64,000 bases of DNA. Origin: Lactifluus volemus (taxonomy: Eukaryota; Basidiomycota; Agaricomycetes; Russulales; Russulaceae). Each line of letters starts with the position of its first letter. The stretch's first letter is position 1. Below are positions 49,071-60,979 of this stretch, one piece after another. The position numbers were made by a program, and so were the translations under genes. Under the pieces are notes generated by a model. That model saw only the letters and a list, made by a program, of their open reading frames with translations. It had not been told where the DNA came from and did no database searches. The stretch spans positions 234,819 to 298,818 of the forward strand of contig WTXI01000034.1 in assembly GCA_022376515.1 (NCBI GenBank). Direction: 5' to 3'.

Positions 49071-49078
49071 CTCGGGAA

Positions 49079-49944
49079 AGAAATACCTGATTTTGGAATG
49101 TGCATCGATATCAATATTTGCCTCAGCTTATCTTTTTTGCGTAAAACGTTTCGTGTTTTTTTTAGGTCCAATTGCCGACACTAGATTAAAAATGGACTGC
49201 TACACTATACCCCTTCTTCCCCGTGCGACTGCTATTGTCTAAAGCAAATTACTGCAGACTTGTCGGGGTTTGCGTGATGAAGCTCAATTAAGGTTCTGGT
49301 ATAGGGTTTTAAAAAAAAACCAATTCGTCAACGATCTATCGCAGGGCCTGGGCGAAGACGAAGACGAAGGAGCTGCGTGGCAAGTACGAGAGGTTTCCAC
49401 ATTGACGCGGGGGATCGAGAACATGAAGAAATACAAAGCAAAGACCGTGCTTAACTATGTAGAACGCATTTATGTAGCTCAAGTCGAGGTCACGGTGTGG
49501 TGCGTTGTTTGGACGCGGCAGGTCCACGCTCCACCTTTATACCTGCAGGTTCAACTCGGAGAAGCGCACCCGCGCACAAGTAAATTTAGAACGCAAAAGA
49601 CAATTGAGACCGTGAGAGAAGGCATAGATTTGGTTACGCACTCTACGACGGCTAGGACGATATATCCAATCCTAGCTAAACCCTCTTCAAACCAGCAGCA
49701 GGGTTAAATTCCTGGATTTTTTTTTAATGGGTACTGCATTATTCAGTGACTTTTGGTGATACAGTAGATGAGCCACCGTTTGCACCCGACGGGATCAATC
49801 ACACCCACGTTGCCAAGAAGCTTACAGGTCAGCGCATAATTGAGCCGCACAATTCCGGCAGGATCGGGGGTCGAGCCTCCTGCTCGTACGACTTCTTTGT
49901 GGATGTCAGCACCATTAGACAAGGCATGCGAGTATAATAGTGGT
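49079..49944. other. Intergenic region with an unassigned open frame
   Basis: A plus-strand open frame (49270-49707) reads GLGEDEDEGAAWQVREVSTL then YKAKTVLNYVERIYVAQVEV. It has no ATG at its start, no recognised domain and no visible splice context. It may be the worn end of an exon or chance. A second short frame at 49746-49937 is likewise unassigned. Confidence 0.25.
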
Positions 49945-50020
49945 TGTGGTTGAATGACCTCTCAAGGTGGCTGAACCAATAGCCATAGTCACGTGATCGC
50001 GCGTGGACCTCGGTTCGGTT

Positions 50021-50038
50021 CTACGACTGCGGTCGTAG
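50021..50038. promoter_or_regulatory. Inverted repeat upstream of FunK1
   Basis: CTACGAC-TGCG-GTCGTAG, a 7-bp stem with a 4-nt loop, about 140 bp before the FunK1 start. The other arm keeps it at 61060-61076 with one changed stem base. Could be a factor-binding site; function not shown. Confidence 0.3.
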
Positions 50039-50117
50039 CTTGCCCTACTAGTCATTCAATGTCGGTGTGTGCCCACAACCAATACCCATAAAAGGCCACA
50101 CCCTAGGCTAGCCCAGG

Positions 50118-50125
50118 TATATAAG
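50118..50125 (+). promoter_or_regulatory. TATA box of FunK1 (left copy)
   Basis: TATATAAG lies 57 nt before the chosen ATG at 50182 and is conserved in the other arm (60972-60979), including the surrounding CCAGG...AACCAGGTGTGTC context. Confidence 0.6.
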
Positions 50126-50181
50126 AACCAGGTGTGTCAAATGTGGCGAGACTCACGTCCAACCATCACTCTTCTCACTGT

Positions 50182-52666
50182 ATGCCTAATCCCAGCACTC
50201 CACCCGATTCTCAAGTCGTCGCAGCATTATCAAACACAACTCCCTTGAAGTGGGACATCTGTGGCAGCCACACTCACAGCTCTAGACCGAAGAAACGTGC
50301 CTTAAAAATTTACGCAGACATGTCGTTCGATTTCTGCGATAAATTCGTTGGGCCCATGCCAGTCCAAGACTTCCTCGACGACTTTCTTCCTCTGCCTGAA
50401 ACACCTGCTTTCCGTCCTCAGGCAGATTTCGAATTCACCGAGCCATCTGTCTCACAGAATGAAACTAAATTTGCGAGTCCCTCACCCTTTGATTAAAATT
50501 TGCAGATGCTGACAACCCTTTCAGATTCAAGCAATTCACAAATCTGGGACATGTCCAGGCCTCCACTTTGTGAACACTACGAGCAAATTCGACACGCCGT
50601 CAGGGTATCCTTACAAACCCGATATCTCCGTCTATTTAAACCCACCTGGCGCGAACTCGTGCGCGCAGCCGCCAACGGGGCTCGAGTGGGGACGCATTGA
50701 ATTCTATATCGAAAACAAACCCAAGCCCTACGATCCTTTTATGAGGATCGAGCAACTCCAAACCAATCCACAAGACGTTTCCTGCCACGTCGGGTTCAGC
50801 GCCGGTGCTTACAAGACTTGTGGTCAGCTGATCGCCTACGCAAGTGCTATCCATCGTTCCCAGTTTCGAGTCTTTTCTTTCTCTATCGCCATATTCGGTG
50901 ACACTGGCCGCTTCCTTCGATGGGATCGTAGCGGGGTCATCTATACACAACCATTCAAATTGGCTGACGGTGAACTTTTCCAATTCTTATGGAGATTCGA
51001 CCATCTTTCGGCTGTCGATCGCGGCCATGACACGTCTGTCTCTCCGGTAGACGATGACGAGGCCGAGCTTGCTCTTCCAAAATTGAAGACTTATCCCACT
51101 TTCGAAAAGGTGCAGAGGAGTCACCTTCACAAGATGCTTGTCTGGGACGATCGCGACCGGCACGAGAAGCCTAGGTGTTACATTACACCAAGTGTGAAAT
51201 GGGCCACAGATGCGCTTATCGGCCGAGCGACTTTCGGATATATTGCCTACGACGTCGAGAGGGGAAATCTTGTTTACTTGAAAGATTACTGGCGCATTGA
51301 TCACCCTGACGTCCAGAGAGAAGGGGATGTATATGGGGAACTTGATGAGGCTCACGTCCCGAACATCGCAAAGATGAGTCGGGCGTGTGACGTTCCTCAG
51401 ATATCTGGGCGTGGCTCTCTTCAAGTTCAATGGCCTCAGGTGCAAAGGACTAGGACGCAGGACTATCTGAGCCGACCAGGAGGTGGTTATTCATGGTGTC
51501 CTGGTCACCCGCGTGTCGAGCCATACATTCATCATCGACTTGTACTGGAGACAGTTGGGATGCCGTTGAATCACTTCAAATCGACGAGACAGCTGTGTGA
51601 GGTGATTCGGGATGCCATTGTCGGTAAAGACGTCTTTCCTCTGACGATAGTTGAATTTTCGGCTTACATTTTTTTCGTAGCTCATACGGCGGCGTACAAC
51701 AAAACAAGAATTTTGCATAGGGACGTGAGCGCAGGGAATATCCTTATCACGGACAAGGGCACTGGAATCTTGATCGACTGGGACTTGTCGAAGAAGGTGA
51801 AAGAAGACGGGGACGCGAATCCCAGGCGACATTCGCGGACGGTGAGGATTTGTCGCTCACTTAAGGTAGATATGGACTAAATGGAAGTTCAGGGAACGTG
51901 GCAATTCATATCCATAGCACGTTTATTGGATCCTTGGTCATGGCCGCATGAAGTTTCGGATGATCTGGAGTCATTCTTCTGGGTACTCCTGTACGAGGTT
52001 GTCCGTTACAGGAATCGCAGGACAACCGAGCTCAAGGAAATCATGCAAGAAGTCTTTGACCAACATACCCAGGCTACCAGATGTCGCGCCACCAAGGGAG
52101 GTCGTGGAAAGTTGACTTGTGTTGACGGTCGCATACTGTCATCCGCGCGTATTCAGCATTTTGTTGCAACGCCTTGCAAGGATATCATCGAAGATATGAG
52201 GTCCCTTTTCCATGATCTTTACCTCCATGTGACGAGCGATGTACCTCAATCCATGATGCAAGCACGGGAAGAACAGGATCCTAAAGTCAAGTCTGCTCGC
52301 AAGAAACTCCAGACTTCGGACGCACTCTTAGCCGTTCTCGACAAGCACTTGCAACCAGAATGGGATATCAACGACGACGGCAGCCTAGATTTATCCGAAC
52401 CTCATGCGAATTCTTCTGGAAGTAGGAGCAGGCGAAAGCGCAAAGCCGAAGATTCGCTTGATGGTAGCGAGCAGAATATCCACCTGACACGGATAGGACG
52501 TATGCCACCGAGGTCTTCAATGTCGAGGTCTAAAGACAGTTTTTCATCCCAGACCTCTTCTCACCATGATGACATCTTCAGCATGTCCTCGAGGATGCAT
52601 ACTTCGAGTGGTGGCTTCTCCAGCAACCTGAGGTCGATGGATGATGGATCATCGGCGAAGCAATAG
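50182..52666 (+). CDS. FunK1-type fungal protein kinase
   Basis: Member of the fungal-specific FunK1 kinase family expanded in agaricomycetes; substrates unknown. Likely exons are 50182-50448, 50525-51841 and 51893-52666 (785 codons). The first intron's donor is my best guess from phase and is not certain. After a variable N-terminus comes the family's IHKSGTCPGLHFVNTT and KPDISVY region. The GTGxx-like allosteric region and TLVF-like core follow. Kinase motifs are ILHRDVSAGNILI (catalytic loop with HRD and Asn) and LIDWDLSK (DWD in place of DFG). GTWQFISIARL and DLESFFWVLLYEV follow the intron 51842-51892. The Ser-rich basic tail (SRSRRKRKAED) suggests a nuclear signal. ATG 50182 is chosen because the upstream frame start is a GTG. 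No lesion seen. Confidence 0.85.
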
Positions 52667-53206
52667 TTTGGGACCCAAACACCACCTCCATAGCCTTTCC
52701 ACCCACTCTTTCACGCTCGACGCCCAACACATCCACCTACCTTGAATCCCTCGCTGCTACGCATTATGACCACAGAGCACCCCCTTTCCACCACACTTTG
52801 TGTCGGGCCTTTGTCAGTGTTGTCACTATTGCTCTCCCATCTTCCATTCTCGCTACTCCCCACATGGCTCCCCCTCAATCACTAGCATTGGAACGTCCCA
52901 AACATACACTCCTCTCACTCTCTGAGGGTTTGCCCAAATTCGACTGCTCTCCTGCACACCATAATCCATCCATCCAGTGCCTTTCCCGAGCCACCGAGAC
53001 GCAATAAGAGAAATTGTGTACATATACCGCAGGTACATAAATGCTATATAGTTCAAATGTAATCCAATATCGTAACGTACACCGCCAAAAAAACCAAATA
53101 AAAGCCAACGATAAACGATATAGCGCGACGTACGTAGTAGCTATACAGGACATCGATGATATCAAAGCAAAAAAAAAAGCATCTAGCATTACCATAAATG
53201 AAATAC

Positions 53207-53605
53207 TCAAAACCCGACGTAGCTCAAACTCCACATCTCCCCTCTTACGCCAAGCCGAACCAACATGCTGACTGCGTCACGTATCGCGAGTTTCTCTCGC
53301 GCACTGAGAGGACGCACGACACGGATATCGATTCCCTGAAAAGTGGGGGTGTACGGTATCCACCCGCGTCGCGAGCCAAACCAAGTGCGAGGAACACCGG
53401 CGGTGGTGGTGGTGGTAGAGGCGCGGGAGGGACAACTTCCGGACCACCGTCGACCTCCCCATGTTCATGGCCGCCGACATCGGCGTCGGATGCCATCGTC
53501 GGCGTTGACGTCGGTTTGAACGATGAGTCGTTCGGGCCGTGGGGAAGCGGCTCGGGTGACGCCACCTGGTTTGCGGAACGGCCACCAGGATCGCTTGCGT
53601 GGAGG
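53207..53605 (-). pseudogene. Captured C-terminal fragment of the gene at 54714-57814
   Basis: On the minus strand it runs from the equivalent of RKRSWRPFR (RKRSWWPFR here) to the stop matching SLSYVGF. It lacks ~220 bp (VQFWLPGYPAY to ASRLVP) and ~30 bp near LGARVIGAEAG. No start codon or upstream exon. It exists because the inverted duplication break fell inside the parent gene. Confidence 0.8.
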
Positions 53606-54713
53606 ATTGACCCCTTCACTGACTGGCTGGAAAAAGCACCAAATATCCAAACTAGCTCCTCCTTTGAAGGTGTAAGTCTGAACACAGAAACGATCTGAGA
53701 CGGATCAACCTCTGAAAGCAAACAAAAGTCAGTCTCGCGGGATTCGGCACCTCGAATTGCAGTAGAACATCTCGCTTACTACTGGGCCGCGGGATTATAA
53801 GTGCAGACAATGGCAATCTGACAACTTGTTAATGATGTATCCCAATTCCGAGCTTTTCTGCCTGTGTGTAGAGCATCACGAACTATTCTTGGTACCGAAG
53901 CATCTGGTCCCCGGTAGTCGGAGACAAGCCAACCCATGGGTGTGCGTAGGTGGCGTTCGAAGATTGTTATCTTGAAAGCCAGATGTTAGTGCACGCATGC
54001 TTGCATGCACTCTATATACATACTATCCCCCGAGTGCGGAGTGGGGTGGAGGGTAAAAGACCGGGCAAAGGGGGAATCATCGATGAATTACAATCGGCTG
54101 AAGATCACCGGTCACCACTCAATCCCCATCAGAGTAGAACTTATGTGGAATAAAAGAAAGCTGAGAATTTTGAGTTGTAAGGTCTGTTCCCTACGGAGAT
54201 TAGGTCGCATATTTGGCTTGGGTCCCGCGGACCCGGTCAGGACCCGCTGTCTGTGAAATCACTTGATCCAACTCCGGGATCACCTTTGTTTCGAGGCATT
54301 TCTGTGACGGATCAACTGAGAGCGCACGTGAAATACATTGTCTTCCACTTGTTGGTAGTCAAGTAAGAAAGAAAATACCCAGAGGAAAAGCCAGAGCTTG
54401 AGCCAGAGGGTACTTTAGAGATTCCCAAGGAGATTCCCGTACACGCCTTGATCAAATTGAGGTTGCTTTAGTGGTTCTCAGGGCCAACGCGGCGAACCGC
54501 TCGGTCTGCTCATGCACACTGCGCGCTTCTAGTGCGTCTCTTATAAGTTGCGGACAACGAGGAGACAACGTGGCGCCGGAAACAGGTGTTTCCGTCTCGG
54601 TTTCCCACGGCCCACGATGCATCCTCGACCCTCGCCACCGATAGCTTTTATCCTCATCACCTCCTTTACCTGACTTCGATTATCAAGTCAACAACGTGCC
54701 TCTCTGACACGCC
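53606..54713. other. Intergenic region in the centre of the inverted duplication
   Basis: Unique sequence, not repeated in the other arm. No gene supported. A run TCTATATACATAC near 54009 and short direct words GCACGCATGCTTGCATGC (53992-54009) are present. The last ~100 bases form the pyrimidine-rich 5' flank of the gene at 54714. Confidence 0.4.
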
Positions 54714-57700
54714 ATGTCTTTATCTTCTTTCAGCAGCTTATCCAGTCCCAGCAGCGAGTCAGACATCAGCACCGTCTTTGAATTTGGCTTATTCAAATCT
54801 TCTCGTGCTCGTCGAAGAAGCCCGTTACCCTCTCGAAATAGAGAAAGGAGACAAAGTCCGTCTCGCCAAAGGAAGCGCAGTGTCACGCCCACGCGTACGC
54901 CTATCTCTTCCAGATATGATGGCGCCGTTGTCCCCTATTCCAAGCGTAGTCCCGGGAGCAAGTCCGGCATCTCTTATAGCGATATCGATCGATGGAGGAC
55001 GGCCACTATCGGAGGCAGCGACTTCACTTATAGCAGTGAATCATCTGTCACTCAGTCCTCTGTGATATCGTCCTCCGTCATTTCCTCTTCCCGCACACAT
55101 TCCTCCCGCATCGAAACTTCCACTCGTCGTTCAAGTGCCGCCATTTCCAGACAACTAAAAGCACCCCCCGTTGCGTCGCAGCATCTCCACTCAGGAATAC
55201 ATTACGACCCTCCCAACATATGCGAGCACTGCCGTAGGGCTTGGCACTCCTCTCGTGATCTCCCCAACCACTGATTCCGTACTTGTCCCATATAACAGAT
55301 CGACCTCCCCAACAAATCCATGGCCGCACCGACGTACTCCCCGCCCTCCGACTCGAACCTCACTCTGCCTTCCTCGCTGCATATCGTCTCTCCCGCATTT
55401 GCTGTCCCGATGCCCTTGAGAAATCAACGACACTGGATCCGAACGACCCTTTCACACCTCGGATGGGACTACCTGGGCCCTCAAACATCCCGCCCCATCT
55501 ACTACCCGAGCTGACCGCGGGCGAGCGACGCGCAAGGCGCCTCGCTCTGTTGCTTGACTCGGATGACTCAGACGTACGGGATTGGGCACAGACAGAATAC
55601 CTCAAGCTCGGACGCACGGGACGCCAGCTCGTGCGCGAAGGCGTCTTCGAAGTGAAAGTCTCTCTGGATGGCCCCGAGGTGAACCCACCTGATGAGTGGA
55701 GTGCCAACGAACGTGAAGAGGATCTGGAGAAGCTCAAGGAAAGGCTGGGGAGGCAGAAGGAAAGACGTGAAGAACGGGAGGAGGTCGAGCGCGAGATGGT
55801 CTGGGCACAAGAAATGTTCGGCAAGTGGCTCATTGATGGCCGTGTCGATAGCGTGTTTCGGCTGGCCGCGAGCGTCCTCAATGAGTTCCTGAAAGAGGTT
55901 GCCCGGGACGAGGGTGAGGAGTGGGTCATAGACACGGAAATTGAGGAGGTGGAAGGGCAATCGCCAAAGGATCCCGACGTCGTCCAAAAGTCTTCCAGCC
56001 CTTCGTCTACCCTGACTGCCTCGAAGACGGTAGCAGCTGAGCAAGTTACCCCGATCCGAGCAGCCTCTTCTGCTTCTGTTGCTTCATCAAAACATGGGGC
56101 TAAGCGACCTTCCGAGCCTGCACAGAAGGCAGAACATGAACCCGAACCCAAAACTGAACCTGTTCCTGAGCCGGAGTCGTTACCAGCACCCAAGCCGGAA
56201 GAACCAGTAGATGACAACTCTCCTGAACATTCCCACCCCGGACGCAGTCGGGAATCGTCTCCTTTGCCAGTTCCTATGCCTCTTCCAGTACTTCATCCAT
56301 CGATATTCTCGGAAGAGGGTCTCCTCGCTTATGCCATAGATTCCATCCACCCTCCCCAAGATGCATCTCCTCCTGTCGAGCAAGTTCGGCCCGATTCGCA
56401 AATGAGTAGCAGTAACCATACGGTCAAAGCCCAAGACCACACTCCTGACCCCGCTGTCCAATACAATACCTATGCCGACTTTTACGCCAAGGATCCGAGG
56501 CGGCGCAAAACACCATTGCTACACGTCAAGCCACTTCCTAATAACCAGCCTTTGCCAAAGCCCGAACGAGAGTACGATAGCTATGCCGATTTTTACGCCA
56601 ATGACCCACGTCGGACGACGCATGTAGACGATCGTCCGTTGCCCGCTTTGATGAAGAAAAAGAAGGAAGCCGGAAAATCGGCGGATCGATCTTCTCTGCC
56701 CCAGTCATCTTCAAAACCATCAAAAATCATGATTCCTTCCAAGGCACCAGCCGATCCACCGCGTCTAACCGAGTCCAAACGCCACCGGCGACCCGACTCC
56801 CGGCCCCGCCGCCATCGCGAAACCTCGCCCCCCGAGGACGTTGCCGTCTCGTCTAATCTATCTGGTTCATCCGGCAGGCTCACTACACCCAGCGCATCCG
56901 TCGTGCTATCGCGCGAGCAATCTCCCTCTCGAGGTAACCGTCACAGCAGCCACCACAAATCTCGTCGCCACCACAAGTCGCGCCCTCACTCTCCAGGGCT
57001 TACCTCGCCCACGCCTTCACAGGCATCTGGCCGACACCGGGATTCGCGCCAGCGCCGTGACACACCACCGCTACCCATACCGCCGCCGTCTGTTACTGTG
57101 CTAAAGCCAACTGAGGTACCTGCACGCAAGCGATCCTGGCGGCCGTTCCGCATACAAGGTGGCGCTGCATCGGTCTCGTCCAACGGAAAAAACTCTTCGC
57201 GTTCAGCATCACCCGAGCCGGTACCTGTTAATCCCCGCGGCCCGAACGACCCGTCGTCGAAACCGATGTCAACGCCGACTATGGCATCCGATGCCGATGT
57301 CGGCGACCGTGAACACGCGGAGGAGGAAGATGGTGGTGGTCCCACGGAAGTTGTCCCTCCCGCCCCTCCACTTCCACCCGTGCAATTCTGGCTACCTGGA
57401 TACCCGGCGTACAAATTGAACCAAGCCGCGCGTAATTATACAACAGGTGATGCGACGAGGAGCGAGGCCGCCGGTAGTGCCTCGGAGGACCGTCAAGGTG
57501 GTCGCCGGCACCATCATCGACATGCTTCGTCCGTGTCGTCGTCGTCGTCTTCGGCTTCACGTTTAGTGCCGCCACCACCACCGCCACCCCCGGTGTTCCT
57601 CGCACTTGGCGCGCGACGCGCGTGCATACCGTATACCCCCGCTTTTCAGGGAATTGATATACGCGTCGTGCGTCCTCTCAGTGCGCGAGAGAAACTCGCG

Positions 57701-57814
57701 ATGCGTGACGCCGTCAGCGTGTTGGTTCGACTCGGGGCGAGGGTTATTGGCGCCGAGGCGGGTGGGCTTGGCGTAAGAGGGGAGATGTGGAGTTTGAGCT
57801 ACGTCGGGTTTTGA
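54714..57814 (+). CDS. Ser/Pro-rich protein of unknown function with duplicated YADFYA-DPRR motif
   Basis: Not recognised. Two exons (54714-55254, 55299-57814; 44-nt intron) give 1018 codons with matching phases. The N-terminus is Ser/Arg-rich, then a CEHCRRAWHS segment follows (possible half of a small zinc-binding site). An alpha-helical charged block comes next (EREEDLEKLKERLGRQKERR, ~55700-55790), likely coiled coil. A Glu/Pro-rich linker leads to two copies of a Y-[NDS]-x-YADFYA-[KN]-DPRR motif (~56463 and ~56575). His/Arg/Ser-rich tracts and a polyproline stretch (57570-57595) precede a folded-looking end, FQGIDIRVVRPLSAREKLAM to SLSYVGF. The architecture suggests a cytoskeletal or nuclear scaffold, but this is inference only. 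Its last ~700 bp are duplicated in the left arm as a fragment. Confidence 0.7.
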
Positions 57815-58425
57815 GCATTTCATTTATGGTAGTGCTAGATCTGCTTTGATTTTGTTGCTACTACGTACGTCGCGCTATATCGTTTATCGTTGGCTTTTAT
57901 TCGTTTTTTTTTTTGGCCGTGTATGTAACTGATATTGCATTACATTTGAACTATAGCATTTATCTCACCAATATGTACCTACGATATATGTATACAATTG
58001 CTCTCATTGCGTCTCAGTGGTCCGGAAAGGGCACTGGATGGATGGATTATGGTGTATGGGAGAGCAGTCGAATTTGGGTAAATCCTCAGAAAGAATGAAA
58101 ACGCTGGGAGATTCAGAAATCATACAAGGAATGAGAATGTTTGGGACGTTCCAATGCTAGTGAATGAGGGGGAGCCTTGTGGATATTATATACAGGAGTA
58201 GCGAGAATGGAAGATGGGAGAGCTATAGTGATGAAATAGAACAACAGTAACAAAGACCCGACACAAAGTGTGGTGGAAAGGCAGAAAGCGTAGCAGCGAG
58301 GGATTCAAGGTATGTGGATGTGCTGGGCGTAGAGTGAAAGAGTGGGTGGAAACGGAAAGAGATGGCTATGGAAGTGGTGTTTGGGTCCAAGAACTGGCGC
58401 TGCCTTGAAATGGTGCTGTAGCAAA
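57815..58425. other. 3' flanks of convergent genes in the right arm
   Basis: Matches the complement of 52667-53206. Non-coding. The 3' flank of the central gene and that of the FunK1 copy meet here. Confidence 0.5.
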
Positions 58426-60915
58426 TTATTGCTTCGCCGATGATCCATCATCCATCGACCTCAGGTTGCTAGAGAAGCCACCGCTCGAAGTATGCATCCT
58501 CGAGGACATGCTGAAGATGTCATCATGATGAGAAGAGGTCTGAGATGAAAAACTGTCTTTAGACCTCGACATTGAAGACCTCGGTGGCATACGTCCTGTC
58601 CGTGTCAGGTGGATATTCTGCTCGCTACCATCAAGCGAATCTTCGGCTTTGCGCTTTCGCCTGCTCCTACTTCCAGAAGAATTCACATGAGGTTCGGATA
58701 AATCTAGGCTGCCATCGTCGTTGATATCCCATTCAGACTGCAAGTGCTTGTCGAGAATGGCCAAGAGCGCGTCCGAAGTCTGGAGTTTCTCGAGAGCAGT
58801 CTTGACTTTAGGATCTAACTCCGAGGTTTGCCGTGCTTCCACCATGGATTGAGGTTCATCGCTCGTCACATTGAGGTAGAGATCGTGGAAAAGAGACCTC
58901 ATATCTTCAATGATATCCCTGCAAGGCGTTGCAACAAATTGCCGAATACGCCTGAAGGCCAGTTTGCGACTGTCAAGACAACTCAACTTTCCATCGCCTC
59001 CTCTGATGACGCTGGATCTGGTACCCTGGGTATGTTGGTCAAACACTGCCTGCATGATTTCCTTGAGCTCCGGGGTCTTGCGATTCCTGTAGCGGACAAC
59101 CTCGTATAGGAGTACCCAGAAGAATGACTCCAGATCATCCGAAACTTCATGCGGCCATGACCAAGGATCCAATAAACGTGCTATGGATATGAATTGCCAC
59201 GTTCCCTGAACTTCCATTCAGTCCATATCTACCTCTAAGTGAGCGACAAATCCTCACTGTCCGCGAATGTCGCCTGGGCTTCTGGTCCCCGTCTTCTTTC
59301 ACCTTCTTCGACAAGTCCCAGTCGATCAACATCCCAGTGCCCTTGTCCGTGATAAGGATGTTCCCTGCGCTCACGTCCCTATGCAAAATTCTTGTTTTGT
59401 TGTACGCGGCCGTATGAGCTACAAAAAGAAAGTAAGACGAGAATTCAACCATCGTCAGAGGAAAGACGTCTTTACCGACGATGGCATCCCGAATCACCTC
59501 ACACAGCTGTCTCGTCGATTTGAAGTGATTCAACGGCATCCCAACTGTCTCCAGTACAAGTCGATGATGAATGTATGGTTCCACACGCGGGTGACCAGGA
59601 CACCATGAATAACCACCTCCTGGCCGGCTCAGATAGTCCTGCGTCCTAGTCCTCTGCACCTGAGGCCATTGAACTTGAAGAGCGCCACGCCCAGATATCT
59701 GAGGAACGTCACACGCCCGACTCATCTTTGCGATGTTCGGGACGTGAGCCTCATCAAGTTCCCCATATACATCCCCTTCTCTCTGGACGTCGGGGTGATC
59801 AATGCGCCAGTAATCTTTCAAGTAAACAAGATTTCCCCTCTCGACGTCGTAGGCAATATATCCGAAAGTCGCCCGGCCGATAAGCGCATCTGTGGCCCAT
59901 TTCACACTTGGTGTAATGTAACACCTAGGCTTCTCGTGCCGGTCGCGATCGTCCCAGACAAGCATCTTGTGAAGGTGGCTCCTCTGCACTTTTTCGAAGG
60001 TGGGATAAGTCTTCAATTTTGGAAGAGCAAGCTCGGCCTCGTCATCGTCTACGGGAGAGACAGACGTGTCATGGCCGCGATCGACAGCCGAAAGATGGTC
60101 GAATCTCCACAAGAATTGAAAAAGTTCACCGTCAGCCAATTTGAATGGTTGTGTATAGATGACCCCGCTACGATCCCATCGAAGGAAGCGGCCAGTGTCA
60201 CCGAATATGGCGATAGAGAAAGAAAAGACTCGAAACTGGGAACGATGGATAGCACTTGCGTAGGCGATCAGCTGACCACAAGTCTTGTAAGCACCGGCGC
60301 TGAACCCGACGTGGCAGGAAACGTCTTGTGGATTTGTTTGGAGTTGCTCGATCCTCATAAAAGGATCGTAGGGCTTGGGTTTGTTTTCGATATAGAATTC
60401 AATGCGTCCCCACTCGAGCCCCGTTGGCGGCTGCGCACACGAGTTCGCGCCAGGTGGGTTAAATAGACGGAAATATCAGGTTTGTAAGGATACCCTGACG
60501 GGGTGTCGAGTATTTTGGTAGTGTTCACAAAGTGGAGGCCTGGACATGTCCCAGATTTGTGAATTGCTTGAATCTGAAAGGGTGGTCAGCATCTGCAAAA
60601 TTAATCAAAGGTTGAGGGACTCGCAAATTTGGTTTCATTCTGTGAGACAGATGGTTCAATGAATTCGAAATCTGCCTGAGGACGGAAAGCAGGCGGTTCA
60701 GGCAGAGGAAGAAACTCGTAGAGGAAGTCTTGGACAGGCATGGGCCCAACGAATTTATCGCAGAAATCGAACGACATGTCTGCGTAAATTTTTGAAGCAC
60801 TTTTCTTCCTTCTAAAGCTGTGAGTGTTGCTGCCACAGATGTCCCACTTCAAGGGAGTTGTGTCTGATGGTGCTGCAACGACTTGAGAGTTGGGTGGAGT
60901 ACTGAGATTAGGCAT
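58426..60915 (-). pseudogene. FunK1-type kinase, inverted copy with a 1-nt frameshift
   Basis: Near-identical inverted copy of the gene at 50182-52666. It keeps ILHRDVSAGNILI, LIDWDLSK, the intron before GTWQFISIARL and the Ser-rich tail. Where the left copy has TATTTAAACCC (YLNPPG), this copy has TATTTAACCC (around 60459-60464, minus). The missing A shifts the frame and leads to a stop before MRIEQLQTN. The rest of the frame (60358-58426) is open. If the deletion is a sequencing error the gene would be intact; otherwise it is a recent pseudogene. Confidence 0.65.
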
Positions 60916-60971
60916 ACAGTGAGAAGAGTGATGGTTGGACGTGAGTCTCGCCACATTTGACACACCTGGTT

Positions 60972-60979
60972 CTTATATA
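60972..60979 (-). promoter_or_regulatory. TATA box of FunK1 (right copy)
   Basis: Minus-strand TATATAAG, same context and distance to ATG (60915) as in the left arm. Confidence 0.55.

Larger units (their letters stand above)
45712..49078. repeat. Tandem unit 3
   Basis: Starts at ACACTGAGGAACCCCCGATTAG, equivalent to ~38972 of unit 1, so it lacks the VNLVYK tail. Otherwise it is collinear with units 1 and 2. Confidence 0.75.
49945..53605. repeat. Large inverted duplication, left arm
   Basis: Reverse-complement partner of 57115-61150. The outer edge is at GGTTGAATGACCTCTCAA, the inner edge near CGCAAGCGATCCTGG (complement at 53590-53605). It contains the promoter and full FunK1 gene, its 3' flank, and a truncated copy of the 3' end of the central gene, with an internal deletion of about 220 bp relative to the right arm. 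Confidence 0.85.

Noticed and set aside
59669..60466. 265-codon plus-strand frame in the right arm
   Set aside because: Antisense to the FunK1 kinase copy; the same shadow occurs in the left arm (50987-51445, minus).
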